NCBI GenBank assembly: GCA_902783575.1
Contig: CACZRP010000080.1
Coordinates: forward strand, 1-41,574
Direction: 5' to 3'
Origin: an uncultured Eubacteriales bacterium
GTDB lineage: Bacteria > Bacillota > Clostridia > Lachnospirales > Bianqueaceae
DNA length: 41,574 bases
The notes below the pieces were generated by a model. That model did not search any database. It was not told the DNA's origin and worked only from the letters and a program-made list of their open reading frames with translations. Positions 7,304 to 15,497 of this stretch are shown here, in pieces. Position 1 is the stretch's first letter. The number at the start of each line of letters is the position of its first letter. The position numbers and the translations under genes were made by a program.

Positions 7304-8140
7304 TTAGAAGAACAGCCCCAGCAGAAGGCCCGCCGCCACGCTGAGGACGTAGAGCAGACCGGTGATTTTAATATTGCCGAAGAAATGCCTGTGCTGGCGG
7401 AACAGCACCACCAGGCCCACGCCTGCATTGGCGGAAAGGCCTGCGATGAGAGCGCCGGCATGGATGACATCGTTCAGATAGAGCTCCGTCAGCAGCACCG
7501 AAGCGCTGCAGCTGGGGATGAGGCCCACCAGGGCCGCCAGAACCTCGGAAAGCACGGGCACATCCGGCAGCAGACGGCTGAAAAAGTCCGCGCCGCCCAG
7601 CTCGAAGGCCAGGTTCAGCAGGAAGGTCACAATCAGAATGACGCCCATGACCTTCAGACAGTGGATGGCCGCAGACAGCCAGACATTATGGCTTTCGCAG
7701 TCGCAATGATCCTGTTCACAGATTTCCTCAATGCGGATCTCCGTGTGGCCTTTGAAAATGAAATCCACCAGATAGCCGAAGATCAGTCCCGCCGCGAACT
7801 TGCAAAGCAGCAGCTTCAGGAGAACGCCGGCGTGGGCTCCCTCCGAAATCATCAGAGGCAGCATCTCATCCGAGGTGGACATAAAGACCGCAATGAGGGT
7901 TCCCAGGGTGGCGATGCCGCTGGCATAGAAGCCGGCAATGGCGCCGGAAAAACCGCATTGGGGGATAATTCCCAGGGCCGAGCCCAGGAGAGGACCCGCT
8001 TTGCCGACCTTGGCGATGGCGTTTTCCATTTTCTCGCCCGCATGATGCTCCAGCACCTCCATCAGCAGGTAGGCCAGATAGAGGATGGGAGCCATTTTCA
8101 GGCCGTCCAGCAAAGTATCCAGTATGACATCTAAGAGCAT
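7304..8140 (-). CDS. ArsP_2-type permease (putative heavy-metal or metalloid exporter)
   Basis: 278 residues, nearly all membrane-spanning, with about eight to ten hydrophobic segments in two repeated halves. Each half carries a family-like motif: IIPQCGFSGAIAGFY (about 58-72), and near residue 205 GLIPSCSASVLLTELYLND. A hydrophilic central loop (about 133-155) has EICEQDHCDCESHN, rich in Cys and His and suited to metal binding. This matches the family annotated as a putative 10TM heavy-metal exporter (ArsP_2); the substrate is not known here. AAGGAAA precedes the ATG. It is the second gene after the MFS transporter, 47 bases apart. A short direct repeat of ATTAGAAGA spans the stop codon (about 7277 and 7303). 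Confidence 0.8.
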   Translation of the reverse strand: MLLDVILDTLLDGLKMAPILYLAYLLMEVLEHHAGEKMENAIAKVGKAGPLLGSALGIIPQCGFSGAIAGFYASGIATLGTLIAVFMSTSDEMLPLMISEGAHAGVLLKLLLCKFAAGLIFGYLVDFIFKGHTEIRIEEICEQDHCDCESHNVWLSAAIHCLKVMGVILIVTFLLNLAFELGGADFFSRLLPDVPVLSEVLAALVGLIPSCSASVLLTELYLNDVIHAGALIAGLSANAGVGLVVLFRQHRHFFGNIKITGLLYVLSVAAGLLLGLFF

Positions 8141-8164
8141 TCAGTATTTCCTTTATAATCTTTT

Positions 8165-8183
8165 ATCGGCGGAAAGGCCGCCG
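8165..8183. other. Intercistronic hairpin
   Basis: TCGGCGG (8165-8171), loop AAAGG, CCGCCGA (8177-8183) lies between the MFS gene and the ArsP_2 gene. There is no U tract on either strand, so it looks more like a stabilising or attenuating mRNA hairpin than a terminator. Confidence 0.45.
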
Positions 8184-8187
8184 AGGG

Positions 8188-9750
8188 TTAGTCCATATCC
8201 TCGTCCAGGGCCTCCAGACCTTTCTTGGCCTCGGGCCGGGAGTCGCCGTGCTTGACAAAGATCATGGTGACGATGGCCAGAGCGACGAAGCAGACAGCAT
8301 AGGGGAACAGAATCCTCATGCCGAATTTGTCCATCAGGAAGCCCGAGAAGATGGGAGTCACCACCTGGGCTGCCATGGAAGCGGTGTAGTAAAAACCGGT
8401 GTACCTGCCCACATCGGCGCCGGAGCACATCTCCACCACCATGGGGAAGGAGTTGACATTGATGGTGGCCCAGGCGATGCCCGCCAGGGCGAACATGCAG
8501 TTCATCAGCATGGTGGGGCTGTCGGAGTTCATCATCGAGGCGGAGAGGAAGGCCATCATCAGCATGATGACGCCGGCGATGATGGTTTTCTTGCGGCCGA
8601 TTTTGCTGGCCACGATACCCACCGGCAGGTAGGAAATGATGGCCGCGCCCTGAGCGATGATCAGGGTCATGTTATAGTCCTTGTGCAGAATGCTGGTGGC
8701 ATAGACGCTGTATTTGGAGGTGACGGCGTTGTAGCCCATGAACCACAGCACAATGGAGGCCAGAATAAAGACCAGGGACCGTTTTTCCGCGGCGCCCAGC
8801 TTCTGCTTGCCAGCGTTTTCCGCAGAGGCGTTCACCTCGTCGGCGATGCCGAATTCCCGTTCCTTTGCTTCTCTTTCCTCGACAAACCGTTTTTCCCGCA
8901 CAGTGAGCATGAAGACGGCCAGGGCCGCCAGCATGATGCCCGCGACGACGCAGAAGAAGCCGGTGTAGGACATCAGCGCGTTTTTCACGGAGCTGGTGGC
9001 GAAGACCATGCCCAGGGCCAGCACCAGGATGCCGCCGGCGGAGCCCATCAGATTGATGATGGCGTTGGCCTTGGAGCGCAGGGGCTTCATGGTAACGTCT
9101 GGCATCAATGCGACGGCGGGGGAGCGGAAGGTGGCCATGGATATCAGGGTGGCCAGCAGGAAGACCACAAAGAGTATCAGCGGAAACACCTGATTTCTGG
9201 TGACGGAGGCGGCGTAGGCCTGCCGGGCGGGCACCACATAGTTGGTATAGGCGTGATTGGTGACGGTCTTGCCTATTTCATTAGTGATCTGGGACCGGAT
9301 GGCCGTGAACTCTTCTTCAGTATAGATCTCGGAGAGCACGAAGGCGTCGCCATCGGGAGTGATGAGCTTTTCGGACTTTTCCTGCTCGTAGATCACTGCC
9401 AGGGCCTGGGGATCATCCACCTTGGCTATGGCGGAAAGGTTGGAAAGCTGCATGCCGTCCACCAGGGACAGAGCCACGAAGGACAGGGCAGCAGCAATGG
9501 TACCGATGAGAATGAAGGGAGTCCGGCGTCCCAGCTTATGGGTGCACTTGTCGGAGATAGCGCCGAACAGAGGCAGCATGAACAGGGCCAGCACGTTGTC
9601 CAGCGCCATGATGAGACCGGACCAGGTCTGGCTCATGCCAAACTTGTTGGTCAGAATCAGGGGGATGGTGTTGTCATAGGCCTGCCAGAAAGCGCAGATC
9701 AGAAAGAACGCAAAGCCGACGCAGATTGTACGGAAATAATTCAGTTTCAT
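8188..9750 (-). CDS. MFS sugar transporter, SLC45/GPH-like
   Basis: 520 residues with about 12 membrane segments. The loop after segment 2 has SDKCTHKLGRRTP, the MFS motif-A region. RSPAVALMPDVTMKPLRSKANAI after the fourth segment is characteristic of the SLC45/sucrose-H+ symporter-like group. An unusually long hydrophilic loop (about residues 105-175, acidic) sits between segments 3 and 4 and probably faces outward. A charged cytoplasmic linker (about 285-320) joins the halves. It should import a sugar or glycoside with a cation; the substrate is unknown. GGAGG lies 10 bases upstream of the ATG. The ArsP_2 gene follows. Confidence 0.85.
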   Translation of the reverse strand: MKLNYFRTICVGFAFFLICAFWQAYDNTIPLILTNKFGMSQTWSGLIMALDNVLALFMLPLFGAISDKCTHKLGRRTPFILIGTIAAALSFVALSLVDGMQLSNLSAIAKVDDPQALAVIYEQEKSEKLITPDGDAFVLSEIYTEEEFTAIRSQITNEIGKTVTNHAYTNYVVPARQAYAASVTRNQVFPLILFVVFLLATLISMATFRSPAVALMPDVTMKPLRSKANAIINLMGSAGGILVLALGMVFATSSVKNALMSYTGFFCVVAGIMLAALAVFMLTVREKRFVEEREAKEREFGIADEVNASAENAGKQKLGAAEKRSLVFILASIVLWFMGYNAVTSKYSVYATSILHKDYNMTLIIAQGAAIISYLPVGIVASKIGRKKTIIAGVIMLMMAFLSASMMNSDSPTMLMNCMFALAGIAWATINVNSFPMVVEMCSGADVGRYTGFYYTASMAAQVVTPIFSGFLMDKFGMRILFPYAVCFVALAIVTMIFVKHGDSRPEAKKGLEALDEDMD

Positions 9751-9787
9751 CTCGAACGGACCTCCTTCAGGGAATCATGCGATTTGT

Positions 9788-9838
9788 GTTATTTTAGCAT
9801 AGCCACTGGGAAAAAGCTATATCTTGTGGTAAAATAAC
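9788..9838. promoter_or_regulatory. Divergent promoter region with mirrored -10 elements
   Basis: GTTATTTTA (9788-9796) and TAAAATAAC (9830-9838) are a perfect 9-base inverted repeat. Each contains TAAAAT pointing outward, at suitable distances for the MFS gene (minus) and the phosphodiesterase gene (plus). The -35 regions are poor. The symmetry could also be an operator. Confidence 0.45.
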
Positions 9839-9840
9839 AT

Positions 9841-9920
9841 GGATCGGCAGGGACCACGTCCGGCTGATCCGAAGTACAAAAAAGAAAGTCCGCATGAATG
9901 CGGATCCGATTAAAATCGGA
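9841..9920 (+). promoter_or_regulatory. Leader with three consecutive hairpins before the phosphodiesterase gene
   Basis: GGATC...GGAC CAC GTCC...GATCC (9841-9870), CCGCAT GA ATGCGG (9890-9903) and TCCGAT TAAA ATCGGA (9905-9920) follow one another, the last ending against the AGGAG ribosome site. This suggests translational or stability control. No known riboswitch class is recognised. Confidence 0.45.
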
Positions 9921-9932
9921 AGGAGAATTCAT

Positions 9933-10751
9933 ATGTCAAATAAATGGTTGGGTTTTCTCAGCGGAGCCGCCTCCGTCTGCGGCATCGGCGCTTTTCTGGT
10001 GGCGCCTCAGCGGGTGGATGAGGAGCTTTACGCGCCTTTTCAGAACAGAAACATTGCCCATCGGGGCCTTCACTGCATTGAGAAGGGGATTCCGGAGAAC
10101 TCCATCGCTTCCTTCAACGCGGCCTGTGAAGCCGGTTACGGCTCCGAGCTGGATGTGCAGCTGACCAAGGATGGTCAGGTGGTGGTGTTCCACGATGATG
10201 ACCTGAAGAGAGTCTGCGGCGTGGATGCCCGGGTGGATTCCAAGACCCTGGAGGAGCTGGAGGAGCTTCGGCTGCTGGGCACGGAGCAGGGAATTCCGCT
10301 GTTTACCGAGGTGCTGGCGGCAGTGGCCGGCCGCACGCCTCTGATCGTGGAGCTGAAATCCGGCCCCAACAATGAAGAGCTTTGTGAGAAGACCTACGAA
10401 ATCCTGGCGGGCTATGAGGGTGAGTACTGCATCGAAAGCTTCGATCCCAGAATCGTGCGCTGGTTCAAGATCAACGCCCCCGAGCTGGTGCGGGGACAGC
10501 TGGCCTGCTCCGCGGAAGGCTACGGCAAGTCCGAAAGCAAGATCATGAGCTATCTTATGTCCTGCTGCCTGCTGAATTTCATGGGCCGTCCTCACTTTAT
10601 CGCTTACGAGATTACGGACATGCCCATCACCGTCAAGGCTGCCATCAAAATGGGCGCCAAGAACGTCTGCTGGACCAGCAAAAACGCCGCCAATGAAGAA
10701 GGCAGAGATACAGTGATCTTTGAGCGATACGAACCCACCGTGTGGTTCTGA
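9933..10751 (+). CDS. Glycerophosphodiester phosphodiesterase family protein
   Basis: 272 residues, starting at the ATG at 9933 that has AGGAG 7 bases upstream; the frame opens 39 bases earlier without a ribosome site. A short hydrophobic stretch (about 5-24) may anchor it in the membrane. The GDPD TIM-barrel motifs are present: AHRG (His43-Arg44), PENS (Glu), ELDVQLTKDG (Glu72 and Asp74), VVFHDDDL (His87) and IVELK (Glu). It should hydrolyse glycerophosphodiesters to glycerol 3-phosphate and an alcohol. It is a single gene, convergent with ileS. Confidence 0.9.
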   Translation: MSNKWLGFLSGAASVCGIGAFLVAPQRVDEELYAPFQNRNIAHRGLHCIEKGIPENSIASFNAACEAGYGSELDVQLTKDGQVVVFHDDDLKRVCGVDARVDSKTLEELEELRLLGTEQGIPLFTEVLAAVAGRTPLIVELKSGPNNEELCEKTYEILAGYEGEYCIESFDPRIVRWFKINAPELVRGQLACSAEGYGKSESKIMSYLMSCCLLNFMGRPHFIAYEITDMPITVKAAIKMGAKNVCWTSKNAANEEGRDTVIFERYEPTVWF

Positions 10752-10774
10752 GACAATCAGAAAAAATATGAAAA

Positions 10775-10857
10775 AAAGAGCCCTGACATAGTTTTTGTCG
10801 CGGGTCCTCGGCTTTAAAAAGCCTGCGGAATCGCTCCAAAAACTGTCAGGGCTCTTT
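10775..10857. terminator. Bidirectional terminator between the phosphodiesterase gene and ileS
   Basis: AAAGAGCCCTGACA (10775-10788) pairs with 10844-10857 over 14 bases, and the stem continues with GTTTTTG against CAAAAAC. A-rich on the left and T-rich on the right, it can terminate both convergent genes. Confidence 0.85.
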
Positions 10858-10873
10858 ACTTATTATTATCTGA

Positions 10874-13800
10874 TCAGATCTTCTGCACACCGAGAGTAGC
10901 GTTAACGCCGTTGATATCCCATTCCTTCACATAGAAGGTATCGTCAGCGGCGGCAGCGATCTCGTCGCAGAGGACATCCGACTTGATCTGCTCCGCGTTG
11001 GCGTTCAGGATGGGAGTCAGCTTGTCATTTTCAGCCAGATAGATGCGGATATGATCCGTCACCTCGAAGCCGGCCTCCTTGCGCATGGTCTGCAGCTTGG
11101 AGGTAAGCTCGTTGACAAAGCCTTCTTCAATCAGTTTCTCCGTCAGGTTGGTATCCAGGGCTACAGTCACCGCGCCCTCGGACTGGGCCACAAAGCCGGG
11201 AACCTGGCTCATCTCAGCCAGGACATCCGCCTCGAAAAGCTCCACCTTCTGGCCGTCGAAATCGAAGACCAGGGCCTCGCCGGAGGTCAGTGTCTTGTAA
11301 GCAGCCTGTCCGTCCTTAATATCGGAAAGCGCCTGGCGGATCTTGCCCAGCAGCTTGCCGTATTTCGGGCCCAGGGTACGCAGCTGAGGCTTGAAGGTAT
11401 AGCTGACAAACTTGCTGGCGTCAGCAGTGAATTCCACCTCTTTGATGTTCAGCTCATCGGCGATAATCTCGGCGAAGTAGCTCTCCAGCGCCTCGGGGGC
11501 CTGGACGAACATCTTCTGCAGGGGCTGACGGTTCTTGATATTGGAAAGGTTTCTGGCGGCGCGGCCCAGGGTAGTGACGGAAAGCACTTCCTCCATGGCC
11601 TTCTCCAGATCCTTGTCAATCCATTCCTCTTTCACCGCGGGATAATCGCACAGGTGGATGCTCTTGGGAGCGGAGGGATCGATGCCCACCACCAGGTTGC
11701 GGTAGATATCCTCAGTCATGAAGGGAATCATGGGGGCGGCGGCCTTGCAGATGGTCACCAGAGCGGTGTACAGGGTCATGTAGGCATTGATCTTGTCCTG
11801 CTCCATGCCCTTGGCCCAGTAGCGTTCACGGCCGCGGCGCACATACCAGTTGGACAGATCGTCCACAAAGCTCTGAAGCTCGCGGGCGGCTTCGGGAATC
11901 ATGTAATTCGTCAGATCGCTGTCTACAGCGGCCACCACGGAATTCAGCTTGGAAAGAATCCACTTGTCCATGATGGACAGCTTGTCATAGTCCAGGGTAT
12001 ACTTGGTAGGATCGAACTGATCGATCTCCGCGTAGAGCACATAGAAAGCATAGGTGTTCCACAAAGGACGCAGGAACTTTCTCTGAGACTCGATGACAGC
12101 CTTGTCGTGGAAACGGTTGGGCAGCCAGGGAGCGGAGTTGATGTAGAAATACCAGCGGATGGCATCGGCACCGTACTTGCCCAGGGCATCCATGGGATCC
12201 ACGGCATTGCCCTTGGATTTGCTCATCTTCTGGCCGTCGCCGTCCAGAACAAGACCCAGAACAATGACATTTTCATAGGCAGGCTTGTTGAACAGCAGGG
12301 TGGATTCCGCCAGCAGGGAATAGAACCAGCCGCGGGTCTGATCCACGGCCTCGGAAATAAACTGGGCCGGGAACTGCTGCTCAAAGAGCTCTTTATTTTC
12401 AAAGGGATAGTGGTGCTGGGCGTAGGGCATGGCACCGGAATCAAACCAGCAGTCGATAACCTCAGGCACACGCTTCATGGCGCCGCCGCATTCGCAGCGC
12501 ACCAGAATCTCATCAATGTAGGGACGGTGAAGCTCCACATTGCAGGCTTCCTTGGCGGTGTCGCTGCTGGGGCTTCCCAGAACGCCCTCTGGCCAGTTGA
12601 TGGAACGCTCCTTCAGCTCTTTACGGCTGCCGATGGCAGTGCGCTTGCCGCAGTCCGGGCATTCCCAGATGTTCAGAGGAGTTCCCCAGTAACGGTTGCG
12701 GCTGATGCCCCAGTCCTGAATGTTCTCCAGCCAGTCGCCGAAGCGGCCCTTTCCGATGCTCTCGGGGATCCAGTTGATCTGGTTGTTGTTGCGGATCAGA
12801 TCCTCTTTGACATCCGTCATCTTGATGAACCAGGATTCCCGGGCGTAGTACAGCAGGGGAGTGTCGCATCTCCAGCAGAAGGGATAGTCATGCTCAAATT
12901 TGGGAGCGTCGAAAAGCAGTCCCTGCTTGTCCAGATCCACCAGGATCTTGGGATCCGCGTCCTTGACGAAGAGGCCCGCGTAGGGGGTGTTTTCGGTCAT
13001 GTTGCCCCGGCCATCCACCAGCTGGACAAAGGGCAGATCATATTTGCGGCCCACCTTGGCGTCATCCTCACCGAAAGCGGGAGCGATATGAACGATACCG
13101 GTACCGTCGGTCATGGTGACATAGTCATCACAGGTGATGAAATGGCCTTTTTTGTGCTGCTTTTCAGCCACCTCGGCCGCGCAGGCGAAGAGGGGCTCAT
13201 ATTCCTTGTATTCCAGGTCGGTACCCTTGTAGGTTTCCAGAACCTCGTAGGCCTTTTCGCCATCCTGGGCCAGATTTCCCAGCACCTTGTCCAGCAGAGC
13301 CTCGGCCATGTAGTAGGTATGGCCGTCCGCCGCCTTGACCTTGCAGTAGGTCTCTTCCGGATTGACGCAGAGCGCCACGTTGGAGGGCAGGGTCCAGGGG
13401 GTGGTGGTCCAGGCCAGGAAGAAGGCGTCTTCTCCCTTGACATGGAAACGCACGATGGCGGAACGCTCCTTGACCGCCTTGTAACCCTGAGCTACCTCAT
13501 GGGAGGAAAGAGGGGTGCCGCAGCGGGGGCAGTAGGGCACAATCTTAAAGCCCTTATACAGCAGGCCCTTGTCGTAGATCTCCTTCAGCGCCCACCATTC
13601 GGACTCGATAAAATCATCGTGATAGGTAACGTAGGGATGCTCCATGTCAGCCCAGAAGCCGACCTTGCCGGAGAACTCTTCCCACATGCCCTGGTATTTC
13701 CAGACACTTTCCTTACATTTCTGGATAAAGGGAGCCATGCCGTAGGCCTCGATCTGCTCCTTGCCGGACAGACCCAGGGCCTTCTCGATTTCCAGCTCCA

Positions 13801-14074
13801 CCGGCAGACCGTGGGTATCCCAGCCGGCCTTGCGGGGCACCAAATAACCCTTCATGGTGCGGTAACGGGGAATCATATCCTTGATAACCCGGGTCAGCAC
13901 GTGGCCGATATGGGGCTTGCCGTTGGCGGTGGGAGGACCGTCATAGAAGGTAAAGGTGGGGGCGTCTTTGCGAAGCGCCAGGGACTCCTCGAAAATGTGC
14001 TGGTCCTTCCAGAAATCCAGCACGCGGTTTTCCCGCTCGGTGAAGTTCATGTCGGTAGCGACTTTCTGATACAT
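10874..14074 (-). CDS. ileS: Isoleucine-tRNA ligase
   Basis: 1066 residues of class I aminoacyl-tRNA synthetase. It has PPTANGKPHIGHVL with the HIGH motif at 55-58, the editing (CP1) domain with AWTTTPWTLPSN, WGTPLNIW, GWFYSLL and KMSKSKGN near residue 615, then the anticodon-binding domain. A Cys-rich pair (CPDCGK and CECGG) sits within the catalytic insertion. The length and C-terminus fit the eukaryote-like type 2 IleRS, the form often less sensitive to mupirocin; that property is inferred from family only. It charges tRNA-Ile in the cytoplasm. GGAG lies 7 bases before the ATG, and it has its own promoter and leader hairpin. Confidence 0.97.
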   Translation of the reverse strand: MYQKVATDMNFTERENRVLDFWKDQHIFEESLALRKDAPTFTFYDGPPTANGKPHIGHVLTRVIKDMIPRYRTMKGYLVPRKAGWDTHGLPVELEIEKALGLSGKEQIEAYGMAPFIQKCKESVWKYQGMWEEFSGKVGFWADMEHPYVTYHDDFIESEWWALKEIYDKGLLYKGFKIVPYCPRCGTPLSSHEVAQGYKAVKERSAIVRFHVKGEDAFFLAWTTTPWTLPSNVALCVNPEETYCKVKAADGHTYYMAEALLDKVLGNLAQDGEKAYEVLETYKGTDLEYKEYEPLFACAAEVAEKQHKKGHFITCDDYVTMTDGTGIVHIAPAFGEDDAKVGRKYDLPFVQLVDGRGNMTENTPYAGLFVKDADPKILVDLDKQGLLFDAPKFEHDYPFCWRCDTPLLYYARESWFIKMTDVKEDLIRNNNQINWIPESIGKGRFGDWLENIQDWGISRNRYWGTPLNIWECPDCGKRTAIGSRKELKERSINWPEGVLGSPSSDTAKEACNVELHRPYIDEILVRCECGGAMKRVPEVIDCWFDSGAMPYAQHHYPFENKELFEQQFPAQFISEAVDQTRGWFYSLLAESTLLFNKPAYENVIVLGLVLDGDGQKMSKSKGNAVDPMDALGKYGADAIRWYFYINSAPWLPNRFHDKAVIESQRKFLRPLWNTYAFYVLYAEIDQFDPTKYTLDYDKLSIMDKWILSKLNSVVAAVDSDLTNYMIPEAARELQSFVDDLSNWYVRRGRERYWAKGMEQDKINAYMTLYTALVTICKAAAPMIPFMTEDIYRNLVVGIDPSAPKSIHLCDYPAVKEEWIDKDLEKAMEEVLSVTTLGRAARNLSNIKNRQPLQKMFVQAPEALESYFAEIIADELNIKEVEFTADASKFVSYTFKPQLRTLGPKYGKLLGKIRQALSDIKDGQAAYKTLTSGEALVFDFDGQKVELFEADVLAEMSQVPGFVAQSEGAVTVALDTNLTEKLIEEGFVNELTSKLQTMRKEAGFEVTDHIRIYLAENDKLTPILNANAEQIKSDVLCDEIAAAADDTFYVKEWDINGVNATLGVQKI

Positions 14075-14097
14075 GGTATGTCTCCTTTATAAGAATC

Positions 14098-14128
14098 ACT
14101 CCCTGCAGAAATGCGCTCTGCAGGGAGT
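14098..14128 (-). promoter_or_regulatory. 12-bp perfect hairpin in the ileS leader
   Basis: 14098-14109 pairs with 14117-14128 with a 7-base loop. It sits between the ileS promoter and its ribosome site, about 10 bases upstream of GGAG on the mRNA. After the stem the RNA reads GAUUCUUAU, a poor U tract. The leader, about 78 bases, is too short for a T-box and lacks the GGGUGGnACC motif. Confidence 0.6.
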
Positions 14129-14158
14129 ATGCTTCTTCCGTCAAAACTGCTAACCGCT

Positions 14159-14188
14159 ATTTTACCATGCCGTTTTATAGTGTGTCAA
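14159..14188 (-). promoter_or_regulatory. ileS: ileS promoter
   Basis: On the minus strand TTGACA (14183-14188), an 18-base spacer and TAAAAT (14159-14164). It begins 9 bases after the serpin stop codon. Confidence 0.7.
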
Positions 14189-14196
14189 GAGACAGT

Positions 14197-15465
14197 TCAC
14201 CGGGAAGGATCATTCACAATTCCCGCAAACAGTATGGTTCCGTCAAAGTCCCGCAGGGCAAACAGGAAGGGGCGGTCGGCCGTAAAGGATACCGCGTCTT
14301 CAGGAGCGGCGGCACTGATAATGACAGCTTCCGTGTAGGAGGCCGATTCGATACCGCCCTCCGACAGGCGAATCCGCAGGGTCTGTTCAAAGCGGGTGAC
14401 GAAGCAGCCGCTGATGTCATCGGAAAGTCCGGAAAAATCAGCCAGATCCGGATCAAAGATATCCCCGGCGCCGAGGCCCTTCATCACATCTATCAGAGGG
14501 ACGTGGTCCGAGATATCAAACTGCGGCACAGAAAGGACAAGATCCTCCTGCTCGCAGGAGGGTGACTTAAGCCATGTGATTACCGCTTCGCTGGAACAGA
14601 GCGCCGCGGGCGTCACATTGTCCTTTGGCAGCAGGATCCAGAGGGTTGCCCCGTTCATCAGGGAAAGTCCGGCAGCATCAAAGAGGTCGTCCTGATGATA
14701 GGGAAAGGCCTCATCCATATGCATCATCGGAACATTGACATCGCCCGACGGCGCATGAAAGGTCTGGGAAGAGGTGCGGGCTGCTTCAAAGGGCTCGGAG
14801 AACTGAGCCTGATAATAGAGAGTGGAAGCCACCTGCAGCGCCATGTCCGGGTCGAGAACGGCCTGGCTGGTTTCCTTCTCCAGCAGCCCGCCGGTCATGG
14901 AGCTGAGCCATTCCCGGTAGGAATTGTTAAAGGCTTCGGTTCCGGGACGCCCCACATAACTGGCAGTATAATATTTCTCAGACAGCTCCGTGAGCCGGGC
15001 GGCAGGAACGGAAAGGCTGTCTGAAATCCACATCGAATTTCCCAGTAGACAGAGGGCGTCATTCGTTTTATAGAACTGACTGTTCCACAGCGTCTGAAGA
15101 TTGGTCTCCATCTCGGTGAGCTGGGAAGCCCCCAGGACCTGCAGAAGCTGCGAGCGGGAGGTGCCTTTCGTCAGATAGCTCAGCGAGGCCAGGGAAAGAT
15201 AGAGATTGGCAGGCGACAGAAGATGATTGCCTTCCGCGGCAGAAGAATTGAGCACGGAGTTCTCCCCAAGAACACCGCCAAGGACGGCCGCGTCAAAATG
15301 GGAGTGATCAAAGCCATCCGATGCCCGCCGGTTCGAGGGAAAACCGCCGGTATAGACAGGTGCCGAAAAACCGGATTGCGCGGCAGAGCTGTCGTTTTTG
15401 GCCTGGCCGCAGCCGCTGAGAAGGAGTGAAAGAATCAGCAGGACGGCGAGTATGCTTTTCTTCAT
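14197..15465 (-). CDS. Serpin-family lipoprotein
   Basis: 422 residues, starting at 15465 where AAAGGAGG precedes MKKSILAVLL; the longer open frame has no support. A lipoprotein signal ends LLLSGC (Cys at about 21). The body follows the serpin fold: LLSPANLYLSLASLSYLTKG (helix B region), and near the C-terminus a hinge-like EGGIESASYTEAVIIS reactive loop and FTADRPFLFALRD, the conserved shutter/strand region. It is probably an outward-facing inhibitor of serine or cysteine proteases, as proposed for gut bacterial serpins. The P1 residue cannot be fixed by eye, and the hinge is less Ala-rich than in typical inhibitory serpins. It lies 32 bases after the lysoplasmalogenase gene. Confidence 0.87.
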   Translation of the reverse strand: MKKSILAVLLILSLLLSGCGQAKNDSSAAQSGFSAPVYTGGFPSNRRASDGFDHSHFDAAVLGGVLGENSVLNSSAAEGNHLLSPANLYLSLASLSYLTKGTSRSQLLQVLGASQLTEMETNLQTLWNSQFYKTNDALCLLGNSMWISDSLSVPAARLTELSEKYYTASYVGRPGTEAFNNSYREWLSSMTGGLLEKETSQAVLDPDMALQVASTLYYQAQFSEPFEAARTSSQTFHAPSGDVNVPMMHMDEAFPYHQDDLFDAAGLSLMNGATLWILLPKDNVTPAALCSSEAVITWLKSPSCEQEDLVLSVPQFDISDHVPLIDVMKGLGAGDIFDPDLADFSGLSDDISGCFVTRFEQTLRIRLSEGGIESASYTEAVIISAAAPEDAVSFTADRPFLFALRDFDGTILFAGIVNDPSR

Positions 15466-15497
15466 AACAAAACCTCCTTTTGTATTTGCGATCCGCC

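Noticed and set aside
8165..8183. Terminator between the MFS and ArsP_2 genes
   Set aside because: The stem is good but neither strand has a U tract after it.
11051..14092. A 1013-codon open frame on the plus strand opposite ileS, with similar long frames opposite the ABC exporters
   Set aside because: These are antisense shadows produced by GC-rich codon bias. The translations have no family motifs and low-quality composition, and the minus-strand genes are certain.
14075..14190. T-box riboswitch for ileS
   Set aside because: The leader is about 78 bases and lacks the T-box sequence and the specifier stem.
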